DNA of 6,939 nt from Actinotignum schaalii (GCA_946222725.1 CAMIHT010000088.1:1-6939); one strand, 5' to 3'; positions 1 to 5,786 are shown, counted from the first letter of the stretch. Numbers and translations are program-made. Notes: generated from the sequence alone by a model not told the origin.

Positions 1-619
1 TGATAATCGCGATATCCACGTCCGGGAGGATCTTCGGGACGGAAGGAGCATCAGCTTCGCGGAAGGTGAGGTTCTTCGGGTTCTCCACCACGTCGTAGAT
101 GGTGGGGGAAGCAACCTGCGGGTTGAGCTTGATGAGGTTGTTCTTCTGGAGCAGGTCAAGGGCCCGGGCCTGGTTGGACGGATCGTTGGTCACACCCACC
201 ACGGCATTGTCCTTGAGCTCGCTGAGCTGCTTGATCTTCTTGGAGTAGATGCCGTAGGGCTCGATGTGAATACCCGCGCCGTGATCCAGGGTGTAGTTCT
301 TTTCCTTGATTTCGTTCTCAAGGTAGGGCAGGTGCTGGAAGTAATTCGCGTCGATTTCCCCGGCGTTGAGCGCCACATTGGGCTGCACGTAGTCGTTGTA
401 CTCGCGGATATCCAGGGTGAAACCGGCATCCTTGGCGAGGTTATCGTTGACGAATTCTAGGATTTGCTTATGCGGGGCCGGCGAGGCGCCGACCACGAGG
501 CGCACCGCGCCGTCGTCGTTCTTCGCGGGAGCGGAGGAGGACGAATCCGAGCTACCGCAGCCGCTCAACGCGAGCGCGCTCACCGCAGCTACCAGGGCAA
601 TTTTCGAAAGCTTCTTCAT
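1..619 (-). CDS. metQ: Methionine ABC transporter substrate-binding lipoprotein MetQ (NlpA family), C-terminus outside window
   Basis: This is the extracytoplasmic methionine receptor, anchored to the outer face of the membrane, which delivers ligand to the MetI permease. Residues 1-21 form a lipoprotein signal: KK near the N-terminus, a hydrophobic stretch and the lipobox LSGC with C21 as the lipidated cysteine. A Ser/Asp-rich linker follows. The mature part has the NlpA/Lipoprotein_9 pattern: a first strand (VRLVVGASPAPH), then the segment DYVQPNVALNAGEIDANYFQ, then HLPYLE and a VGVTNDPSNQARAL stretch. About 206 residues are visible, and the C-terminal part lies beyond base 1. The start ATG (617-619) is preceded by AGAGGAA at a normal distance. 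It is the last gene of metNIQ, 117 bases after metI. Gene order and sequence make the family secure; the ligand (L- or D-methionine) is inferred from the family. Confidence 0.93.
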   Translation of the reverse strand, partial: MKKLSKIALVAAVSALALSGCGSSDSSSSAPAKNDDGAVRLVVGASPAPHKQILEFVNDNLAKDAGFTLDIREYNDYVQPNVALNAGEIDANYFQHLPYLENEIKEKNYTLDHGAGIHIEPYGIYSKKIKQLSELKDNAVVGVTNDPSNQARALDLLQKNNLIKLNPQVASPTIYDVVENPKNLTFREADAPSVPKILPDVDIAII

Positions 620-695
620 GGTTAATATTCCTCTATTTTTCACAATGTTGGTGGTGATGACGTATCGCTGCACACCGTTTGTTGACAGCGCTGGT

Positions 696-710
696 CCGGG
701 TACTTCCCGG
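696..710 (-). other. Small stem-loop in the metI-metQ gap
   Basis: The 117-base gap between metI and metQ (620-736) holds a 5-bp GC stem, CCGGG and CCCGG around a 5-base loop. It begins 27 bases after the metI stop codon. Such intercistronic hairpins often protect an upstream mRNA segment or set a higher level of the binding protein than of the permease. There is no T-tract, so termination is unlikely. I see no convincing metQ promoter in the gap. The structure is short and may be chance. Confidence 0.3.
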
Positions 711-736
711 TGGTGCGTGACCCGGCCGGCGGTTCC

Positions 737-1486
737 TTAGCGGTGATCCACCAGCCGGCTGAGCATGTCACCCAGCGCCTGGATGACCATAACGAGGAGC
801 ACCAGCACGACCACCACGATCATGAGGACATCCGGGCGGTTATTGTAGTACCCGGCGTTTTGAGCCATGGCGCCCAGGCCGCCGCCGCCCACAGCACCCG
901 CCATCGCCGAGTAGCCGACGAGGGTGACCGCGAGGATCGTGACGGATTGGACGAGTGCGGGCAGCGCTTCGCGCATGAGCACCCCGAACATGATGCGGGT
1001 GCGGGAAGCTCCCATCATGAGGACGGCTTCCACTTTGCCGCGCTCGACGCCCATGAGATTGGATTCCACCAGGCGCGCGAAGTAGAAAGCCGCGGAGATC
1101 GTGAGCGGAACGGTGAAGCCTTGCCAGGCACTGCCCGTTCCGGCGATTGCACGCGAAAAGCCGATGAGAATAAAGACGAAGATGATGAAAGGAATGGCCC
1201 GGCCCACGTTGACAATAAAACCGAGGGTTTTATTGAGGAGCGGAGAGGGAAGTAGTCCCCCGCGGCCGGTTGCCACGAGGATCATCCCGAGCACAAGGCC
1301 CAGCGCCGAAGCGATAACGGTGGAGATACCCACCATGGCCAGTGTTTCGAAGGTAGCGCGGGCCAAGCCGTCCTTGATTTCCGGGGCATCGAACCACGTG
1401 CCGCGCTCGCTGGGGAGGGCGGCCGCGGCGGATGCTACCGGCACGGAGAGAGCCGGGCTGAGAACTGCACTGAGAAGAGTGGTCAT
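737..1486 (-). CDS. metI: Methionine ABC transporter permease MetI
   Basis: This is the membrane-spanning subunit of the methionine importer; it dimerises and couples to MetN. The 249-residue protein shows five likely membrane segments at about residues 48-71, 88-109, 124-140, 178-200 and 220-239. The cytoplasmic EAA loop that docks the ATPase lies at about 153-176 (EAVLMMGASRTR, then ALP). The motif GRAIPFIIFVFIL and the GGGGLG turn near 200-204 are typical of MetI. The ATG overlaps the metN stop codon in ATGA, and GGAGGT lies nine bases upstream inside the end of metN, so the start is well supported and translation is probably coupled. Compared with the usual length of roughly 220 residues there are about 30 extra N-terminal residues (Ala/Leu-rich, ending in PSERGTW), possibly an additional membrane-inserting segment. 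Confidence 0.94.
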   Translation of the reverse strand: MTTLLSAVLSPALSVPVASAAAALPSERGTWFDAPEIKDGLARATFETLAMVGISTVIASALGLVLGMILVATGRGGLLPSPLLNKTLGFIVNVGRAIPFIIFVFILIGFSRAIAGTGSAWQGFTVPLTISAAFYFARLVESNLMGVERGKVEAVLMMGASRTRIMFGVLMREALPALVQSVTILAVTLVGYSAMAGAVGGGGLGAMAQNAGYYNNRPDVLMIVVVVLVLLVMVIQALGDMLSRLVDHR

Positions 1487-2469
1487 GCTGCCCGCACCTC
1501 CGCGGTGATTCCGGCGTTGTTCATCGCGGTGAGAACGGTATCAACCTGCGCATCATCGACCACGAGGGCCAGGCGCGCAATCTGAATCTCACCGATGGAT
1601 TCAAAAACGCCCGCGCCAATATCACAGCCGAGGCGCGCGGCCAGGCCGAGGGCTTGAGATCCGGCGGTTTCACCGGGGCGGGCGGTAAAGGCAATGTCAA
1701 TCACAGAACCCGAAATATTGGTCGTTTCAATATCCGGAGCGGGTACGAGGCGCCGCGCGAGGGGTGAACTCACGTCTGCGAGCACGCTTTCGATGGTGCC
1801 ACCAGCGGTAATCCGACCCGATTCGAGGAGAGTGACCGAATCGCAGATGCGGCGCACAACGTCCATTTCGTGGGTGATAATAACGACGGTCACCCCGTAG
1901 GCATCGCGAACCTCGCGTAGCAGTTCCAGGATCTGCAAGGTGGTATCCGCGTCCAGTGCGGAGGTGGGCTCATCGCAGAGCAGCACTGACGGGGTGGTGG
2001 CGAGGGCGCGCGCAATGGCCACGCGCTGGCGCTGCCCGCCCGATAGCTGGGAAGGGTAGGAATCGCCCCGATCTGCAAGGCCGACGACGCCCAGTAGCTC
2101 GCGCACTCGTTCGGCTATCTTCGCGGATTTTTCCCCGGCGATCTGGAGGGGATAGGCAATATTTTCCGCGGCGGTACGTGCCTCGAGCAGGTTGCCGCCC
2201 TGGAACACCATTCCGATGGTGCGCCGCGCCGCGCGTAATTTCGAAGGTGGCAGCGCGTTGAGATCTTCGCCGTTAATGCGAATGGAGCCGCTGGTGGGTT
2301 TCTCCAGGGCGGTGAGGCAGCGAATAAGGGTGGATTTACCCGCCCCCGATTCGCCAACGATGCCGTGGATTTCCCCCGTGGGGATAGTAAGCGAGATGCC
2401 GCGCAGCGCCGCCACGGATTCCGCTCCGCGGCGCGGGTAGATCTTCTCCACCTCTGCTAGTTCGATCAT
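1483..2469 (-). CDS. metN: Methionine ABC transporter ATP-binding protein MetN
   Basis: This is the cytoplasmic ATPase that powers methionine import. With the start chosen here (328 residues) the landmarks are Walker A GESGAGKST at 39-47, the Q-loop Q90 in VFQGGNLLEART, the signature LSGGQRQR at 142-149, Walker B VLLCDEP at 162-168 with catalytic E167, and the switch histidine H200 in ITHE. Residues from about 253 to 328 form the C-terminal NIL domain, which in characterised MetN proteins binds methionine and inhibits transport. All ATPase residues are intact. The frame stays open upstream to an ATG at 2526, but the ATG at 2467-2469 is preferred: it gives the family's usual N-terminus (MIEL) and has AGGGGA six bases upstream. 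One oddity is GG after the Q-loop glutamine, where many MetN proteins have HF or QF. First gene of metNIQ. Confidence 0.95.
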   Translation of the reverse strand: MIELAEVEKIYPRRGAESVAALRGISLTIPTGEIHGIVGESGAGKSTLIRCLTALEKPTSGSIRINGEDLNALPPSKLRAARRTIGMVFQGGNLLEARTAAENIAYPLQIAGEKSAKIAERVRELLGVVGLADRGDSYPSQLSGGQRQRVAIARALATTPSVLLCDEPTSALDADTTLQILELLREVRDAYGVTVVIITHEMDVVRRICDSVTLLESGRITAGGTIESVLADVSSPLARRLVPAPDIETTNISGSVIDIAFTARPGETAGSQALGLAARLGCDIGAGVFESIGEIQIARLALVVDDAQVDTVLTAMNNAGITAEVRAA

Positions 2470-2475
2470 CTCGTA

Positions 2476-2481
2476 TCCCCT
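2476..2481 (-). promoter_or_regulatory. metN ribosome binding site
   Basis: On the minus strand AGGGGA lies six bases before the ATG at 2469 and decides the metN start over the upstream in-frame ATG at 2526. The longer word AGGGGATA (2474-2481) recurs exactly at 2614-2621 and occurs as its reverse complement at 2702-2709, so this site could be masked by RNA pairing. Confidence 0.7.
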
Positions 2482-2496
2482 GACATTTCCCTTAGT

Positions 2497-2520
2497 GTGC
2501 TCAGCGGGGCTGCTGCGCAC
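2497..2520 (-). promoter_or_regulatory. GC-rich hairpin just upstream of the metN ribosome binding site
   Basis: Read on the minus strand, GTGCGCAGC and GCTGAGCAC pair over nine positions with one G-A mismatch around the 6-base loop AGCCCC. The hairpin ends 15 bases before the AGGGGA site and begins six bases after the stop of a 15-codon reading frame. No T-run follows, so it is more likely a translation-level or pausing element than a classical terminator. The structure is visible; its role is inferred. Confidence 0.5.
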
Positions 2521-2526
2521 AGTCAA

Positions 2527-2574
2527 TCATCGTAGGTGTTTTTGCCGGCGACAACAACGCAATGGCTCACTCAT
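2527..2574 (-). CDS. Possible leader peptide (15 codons, adjacent Cys codons) upstream of metN
   Basis: A short ATG frame encodes MSEPLRCCRRQKHLR and stops 57 bases before metN. Its two adjacent cysteine codons (TGT TGT) are notable upstream of a sulfur amino-acid transporter, because short Cys-rich leader peptides act as cysteine-responsive attenuators in mycobacteria. Against it: there is no obvious ribosome binding site, only two Cys codons are present, and frames this short are common by chance. A TANNNT-like box (TACCGT) ends ten bases before the ATG, which would allow an almost leaderless transcript but is weak evidence. Treat as a hypothesis. Confidence 0.25.
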   Translation of the reverse strand: MSEPLRCCRRQKHLR

Positions 2575-2611
2575 GAGATACGCCACGGTAGGTTTCGAGG
2601 GCGAAAACAGC

Positions 2612-2711
2612 GCTATCCCCTCGGTTTCCCCGGTATTTCCGCGTTTTCCTTCCCGGCGGTACCGGTGACGGTTTTGCGCAAATACTTTATCAAGGTTCCC
2701 GAGGGGATAGC
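2612..2711 (-). ncRNA. Candidate structured leader RNA with 13-bp closing stem, upstream of metNIQ
   Basis: A perfect 13-bp inverted repeat (2612-2624 and 2699-2711) encloses a second helix and a third. On the minus strand, GTATTT then GCG (2685-2677) pairs with CGC then AAATAC (2643-2641 and 2638-2633), giving nine pairs with a two-base bulge. Inside it ACCG (2672-2669) pairs with CGGT (2664-2661) around a four-base loop. Three helices nested in register over 100 bases are unlikely to be random. The closing-stem 5' arm carries TATCCCCT, which also matches the metN ribosome binding site AGGGGATA, as an anti-site would. I do not recognise the fold as a SAM-I, SAM-II or SAM-IV riboswitch. Other readings are a bidirectional terminator between the surface gene and metN, or a small palindromic repeat element. 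Confidence 0.45.
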
Positions 2712-2712
2712 T

Positions 2713-2731
2713 AGCAAGCTTCTGGCCTGCT
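2713..2731 (-). terminator. Possible terminator stem-loop after the surface-protein gene
   Basis: Seven bases past the stop codon, AGCAGGC and GCTTGCT form a 7-bp stem with one G-T pair around the loop CAGAA. It lacks a following T-tract, as many actinobacterial terminators do. The nearby 13-bp inverted repeat could add to or replace it. Confidence 0.35.
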
Positions 2732-2738
2732 ATTTCAC

Positions 2739-5585
2739 TTAGCCGCGGTACTTACGGCGCAATGTGTACCCACTTAGGATCAGCAGCGCAGCCGCTCCGA
2801 CAATCCCACTAGCCGCTGTGGCACCGGTATGCGCGAGCTTGGCCGCGGGGCGCTTCACCTGTACCGCGGGAGCTTTCTGCTCTGGCGCGGGCTTCGGGTC
2901 GGCTGGAGCGCTCGGGCCAGCGGGCCCACTCGGCGTTCCGGGTGTTCCAGGCCCCTGCGGCGTGTTCGGATCGCTGGGCGTTCCGGGTGTTCCAGGCGTA
3001 CCCGGTTGCGGATCCGGGGTACCCGGCACTTCTGGTTTCTCCGGAGTGCCCGGCGTCCCCGGGTCATTCGGCTCGCCAGGCGTACCCGGCGTACCCGGCT
3101 CGCCCGGAGTTCCGGGCTCCGGGGCAGGATCGACCGGCGGATCCGGGTTCACCGGCGGCTCAGGCACGGGGCACGCGCGGGCGGAAATATCGAAGGTCCA
3201 CTCGGTCGTCACGCCAGCGGCGAGGGTGTAACGCTCCGGATCCTTAAGCTGCGCTGTCACGGTCACGGTGCCGTTATTCTCCGTGCGGGTGTACTCCACA
3301 AAGGAGGAGTCCGGAATGGTGACCGTGGCTGGAGTACCGCAGCTATCTGCTGGAACCAGCGTCGGAGCAATCGGGGTCACCGCCGGCTTTTCCAATGGAG
3401 TAGCAGCACACGCGGTTGAGGTGAGATCCAGGGTCCAGGTGGCCTCACGATGATTCTTATCAACCGTGTAGCTCGCCCCGGCACCCGGACTCGCAATGAG
3501 ATACCCGGGTTTCGCCGTAGCGATCACGGTTGCTGTATTTCCGTTGATTTCCGGGGTTCCATACGTCACGCCTTCATTCTCCGGCAGCGTCACCTGCGCC
3601 GGTGCCACGCTTCCGCTCCCGTCACAGGGCTGCGGGGCGGTCACGGGCGCTGCGGGCACAATGATCTTGCCGTACACCGGCGTCAACGTAAGATCCTCGG
3701 CCGGCATGGCGAAGCTCAGCGCACTATCGGACGGGTTCTTCTGCGCATTCTGCCCGAGGGCCTCCTTGCTCAACTGCCCCGATGGTGTGGCCAGGTCAGA
3801 TACCGTCCACCAGGCGAAGGGAAGAGTCTGCTCCCCTGCCGAAATGCTCAGCTGCGCGCTCGTGCCCACCTGAGCTTGCGGCGCGGTGAAAATATGCTGC
3901 CGCACGGTGCCATCCGGATAGTGCGCCGAACCGGGTTCGGTCACCTGACCGGTAATGGAATCAGTTTGCGCCGTGGTGCCGATCTGCGCCACGTACCCCT
4001 GGCCAATCGTCCAGTTCCCGGTGCGCTGACCCTTGTGATTGACCACGAAGCGAGTGCGGGTAGTGGAAGCCACGGGGCTGGTACCCGCGGGGCCGGCCGC
4101 CTTGTTTCGGTCAAGATTCTCATCCACCGTGAATGCACCGCTAGCAAATTCGGCCAGGGCAAAAGTGGCCGGTTTGGTCACGCCAATACGCTCCCCAAAT
4201 TCGGTATTCGGGCAGGTGAGGTAGGCGCCGTAGCCACCAACGGTTCGGGCGGTAACATCCCCGGTACCCAGGAAACGGCAGGTGCCCTGACCCGCCGTGA
4301 AAATCGCGGGGGCATTCTTGGCCCCGTTCATCTTGATGAGGCTCTCACCGGTGCTCGCGAAGGTCACACCGGTGACACCCACAACTCCGCCAGCAACATT
4401 CGCTGAGGAAGCGGCCACCGTGAGAGTGGCTGCGCCGTCGGCCTTTACCTGACCTTCGCCGTACACCCCGTACCCTTGAGATTGCGAGGAGGAGGTGACG
4501 CTCAGCGCGGAGGTGCCCCCAACGTTGAGGTCTCCCCTGCTGTACACGCCGAAGCTCGACTGCCCTTGTGCCGTTGCCTGCGCCGTGACTTTTGCATTGG
4601 TGATGCTCAAAACGTCGCCGGTATTATCGGTGTTGCCGCCGCCGGCCTGCATAATCGCCGTTGCCGTGGAGGCGTTGGAGCTGGCTTCCGCCGTCACCGT
4701 AGCACCCTGAGAACCGTCAATATTGAGGTTCTTCCAGGCGTTAATTCCGGTTGCCAAACCCGTTTCGTTGGTGACCCGTGCCGTGACCTGTACATTGCCG
4801 CCGATGCTAAGGTCCGCGGTGCTGCGAATCGCGGTGCTCATCGCACTATTGCTATCTCCGCTCCCACACTTCTCGCAAGTGATATCCCTGCTTACTGCGG
4901 TGAGCTTTCCCTGACCGATAATTTCAATCGGCGCACCGGAAGAATCCAGCCCGATAGAGCCGCCCTTCAGCCACTTAGCGGAGGGATCACTGTCGGCCAC
5001 ATTGACCGGGTATTTATTGATGGTATTCGTGGCATCGAAGGATGCCTCGCCATCAAAATCGAGGACGTATTTATACAGACCATCCTGGTTACCGGCAAAG
5101 TAGAGGGCGTTCGCGGTGTAGCCGCCCTCGCTGGCAGTGAAAACATTCGTACCGCTAAATTTAACCGTCACATCGGAAGCGATCTTGCCCGTGTCCACGG
5201 ACACGCCGCGCTTGTAGGCGTTCGTGGCGTCCTGCGCATAATTATTGAACCACAGGGTTTTCGTGGCAGCGTTCCAGGAAATTTTGTTATCACCGGTAAC
5301 GAAAGACTGATCCAGGCAGTACGTCACGCTATTGGTGTAGTAACTGTCCTGGGCCGGGTAGGTTTTCCCGTCATCCGGCTTGGCGGTGCGGAGCGTGCGG
5401 CCCGTGCAGCTATTGCCGGTCGCGTTCACCACGACCGAGGTCACATCGGCGACCGCATCGGCAGGCACAAAACCGGCCGGTAGCTCGCCCGCCGCCGAGG
5501 GAGCTGCCACTGCGGAGGTGACAGCCCCTATCCCAGAACCTACAAGTATTAGCGCAGCTCCGACTGCGGCAGATTTTCTCAACAT
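2739..5585 (-). CDS. Cell-wall-anchored surface protein: beta-helix-like repeats, Cys-paired modules, Pro/Gly/Thr stalk, LAHTG sorting signal
   Basis: A 948-residue secreted protein, probably an adhesin or other surface display protein; no precise family is recognised. Residues 1-27 are a signal peptide ending AVA. About 100-250 are beta-rich. About 251-430 carry six repeats of roughly 27-36 residues with a pattern like G(I/V)YxxGxLxIxG followed by VTA and a Ser/Gln/Ala run, as in right-handed beta-helices. About 510-640 end in FAMPAEDLTLTPVY, a motif common at the end of repeat domains in bacterial surface proteins. Two tandem Ig-like modules follow (654-726 and 749-805), each bounded by cysteines. 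Residues 806-908 are a proline-rich stalk. LAHTG is at 917-921, followed by a membrane segment and RRKYRG. The ten cysteines fall into five plausible pairs: 60/90, 237/240, 436/458, 654/726 and 749/805. LAHTG suggests a class E sortase, which is not in this window. The ATG at 5585 has only a weak TTGGGA site, but its signal peptide and promoter fit. Confidence 0.85.
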   Translation of the reverse strand: MLRKSAAVGAALILVGSGIGAVTSAVAAPSAAGELPAGFVPADAVADVTSVVVNATGNSCTGRTLRTAKPDDGKTYPAQDSYYTNSVTYCLDQSFVTGDNKISWNAATKTLWFNNYAQDATNAYKRGVSVDTGKIASDVTVKFSGTNVFTASEGGYTANALYFAGNQDGLYKYVLDFDGEASFDATNTINKYPVNVADSDPSAKWLKGGSIGLDSSGAPIEIIGQGKLTAVSRDITCEKCGSGDSNSAMSTAIRSTADLSIGGNVQVTARVTNETGLATGINAWKNLNIDGSQGATVTAEASSNASTATAIMQAGGGNTDNTGDVLSITNAKVTAQATAQGQSSFGVYSRGDLNVGGTSALSVTSSSQSQGYGVYGEGQVKADGAATLTVAASSANVAGGVVGVTGVTFASTGESLIKMNGAKNAPAIFTAGQGTCRFLGTGDVTARTVGGYGAYLTCPNTEFGERIGVTKPATFALAEFASGAFTVDENLDRNKAAGPAGTSPVASTTRTRFVVNHKGQRTGNWTIGQGYVAQIGTTAQTDSITGQVTEPGSAHYPDGTVRQHIFTAPQAQVGTSAQLSISAGEQTLPFAWWTVSDLATPSGQLSKEALGQNAQKNPSDSALSFAMPAEDLTLTPVYGKIIVPAAPVTAPQPCDGSGSVAPAQVTLPENEGVTYGTPEINGNTATVIATAKPGYLIASPGAGASYTVDKNHREATWTLDLTSTACAATPLEKPAVTPIAPTLVPADSCGTPATVTIPDSSFVEYTRTENNGTVTVTAQLKDPERYTLAAGVTTEWTFDISARACPVPEPPVNPDPPVDPAPEPGTPGEPGTPGTPGEPNDPGTPGTPEKPEVPGTPDPQPGTPGTPGTPSDPNTPQGPGTPGTPSGPAGPSAPADPKPAPEQKAPAVQVKRPAAKLAHTGATAASGIVGAAALLILSGYTLRRKYRG
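2931..3113 (-). repeat. Triplet-repeat stalk coding region (Gly-Thr-Pro / Gly-Glu-Pro)
   Basis: Residues about 825-885 of the surface protein are almost continuous three-residue units ending in proline, mostly GTP and GEP, with NDP, EKP, EVP, SDP, NTP and QGP interspersed. Some consecutive units read as Gly-x-Pro, the collagen register, but the run is short and interrupted. Such stalks usually span the peptidoglycan so that the N-terminal domains reach the surface. The repetitive DNA is a likely site of copy-number change by slippage or recombination. Confidence 0.8.
2932..2997. repeat. Exact 21-bp direct repeat, 45 bases apart, in the stalk region
   Basis: The same 21-base word occurs at 2932-2952 and 2977-2997, an offset of 45 bases or 15 codons. 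Both copies contain GTTCCGGGTGTTCCAGG. Related but diverged words continue to about 3113. Deletion between the exact copies would remove 15 codons in frame. Confidence 0.8.
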
Positions 5586-5612
5586 AATGATCCCAACGAC
5601 ATAGGTGCAATC

Positions 5613-5641
5613 ATTATTAAAGAATACCTACATATTGAAAA
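5613..5641 (-). promoter_or_regulatory. Candidate promoter of the surface-protein gene
   Basis: On the minus strand TTTTCA (5636-5641) and AATAAT (5613-5618) are separated by 17 bases. The -10 box matches the consensus at five of six positions and the -35 box at four. A transcript would start near 5606, leaving a leader of about 20 bases. This AT-rich patch stands out from the GC-rich surroundings and lies only about seven bases from the probable end of the insertion sequence. Confidence 0.5.
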
Positions 5642-5647
5642 CATTAT

Positions 5648-5694
5648 GGTAAAAGTGGGCCATTTCGGGTTAATAGACAAAAGTGGGTCTCATA
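5648..5694 (+). repeat. Putative left end of the IS1249-like element, with two AAAAGTGGG boxes
   Basis: AAAAGTGGG occurs at 5651-5659 and again at 5679-5687, 28 bases apart in direct orientation. Paired boxes like these at the edge of an insertion sequence look like transposase-binding end repeats. The matching right end cannot be identified with confidence because another element begins there, so the exact boundary and target duplication are unresolved. Confidence 0.4.
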
Positions 5695-5731
5695 TCCGGG
5701 GTTTTCCCTTTCGCAACAACGAAAAGTCGGC

Positions 5732-5758
5732 CTTATTGAGCTCGAGCACCTCAATAAG
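5732..5758 (+). terminator. 9-bp perfect hairpin near the left end of the insertion sequence
   Basis: CTTATTGAG (5732-5740) and CTCAATAAG (5750-5758) pair perfectly around the 9-base loop CTCGAGCAC. It sits inside the left end and 28 bases before the transposase frame, where many insertion sequences place a hairpin that blocks transcription or ribosomes entering from outside. No T-run follows, so it could instead act on translation. Confidence 0.45.
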
Positions 5759-5786
5759 CTTGCTTCCTTGACACCCGCGGTGGAAT

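Noticed and set aside
682..687. Perfect TTGACA on the plus strand in the metI-metQ gap
   Set aside because: No -10 box lies at 16-18 bases (the position reads TCCCGG), and it would drive only antisense RNA across metI.
2470..2526. Longer metN beginning at the ATG at 2526
   Set aside because: The extra 19 residues do not look like a MetN N-terminus and span the hairpin and ribosome binding site. The ATG at 2469 has AGGGGA at ideal spacing.
2523..2570. Second short minus-strand frame starting GTG at 2570, overlapping the Cys-Cys frame
   Set aside because: It has one Cys codon, a GTG start and no ribosome binding site. The ATG frame is the more reasonable candidate.
2521..2580. SAM-IV-like words on the minus strand (CATGAGTG, then GCCGGCAA, then GATGA) upstream of metN
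   Set aside because: The order resembles a SAM-IV core, but only about 11 bases separate GGCAA from GATGA, too few for the P3 helix, and the P1 arms pair over only four bases. Probably coincidence; cmscan would settle it.
2681..2698. CTTTATCAAGG on the plus strand, reminiscent of the start of a SAM-I riboswitch
   Set aside because: It lies on the strand opposite metN, has no downstream core motifs, and would read into the antisense of the surface gene.
2536..2742. Plus-strand frame of 68 codons across the metN upstream gap
   Set aside because: No ribosome binding site and no recognisable protein pattern. It covers the inverted repeat and ends inside the surface gene's stop region.
3450..5483. 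Two long plus-strand open frames (3450-4406 and 4476-5483) opposite the surface-protein gene
   Set aside because: They are antisense to a coherent secreted protein, are rich in Arg/Gly/Ala with no domain pattern, and lack good ribosome binding sites. They arise from the codon bias of the real gene.
5768..5773. TTGACA just upstream of the IS1249-like transposase
   Set aside because: The expected -10 position is G-rich (AGGGAG) and the start site would fall at or after the transposase start codon.
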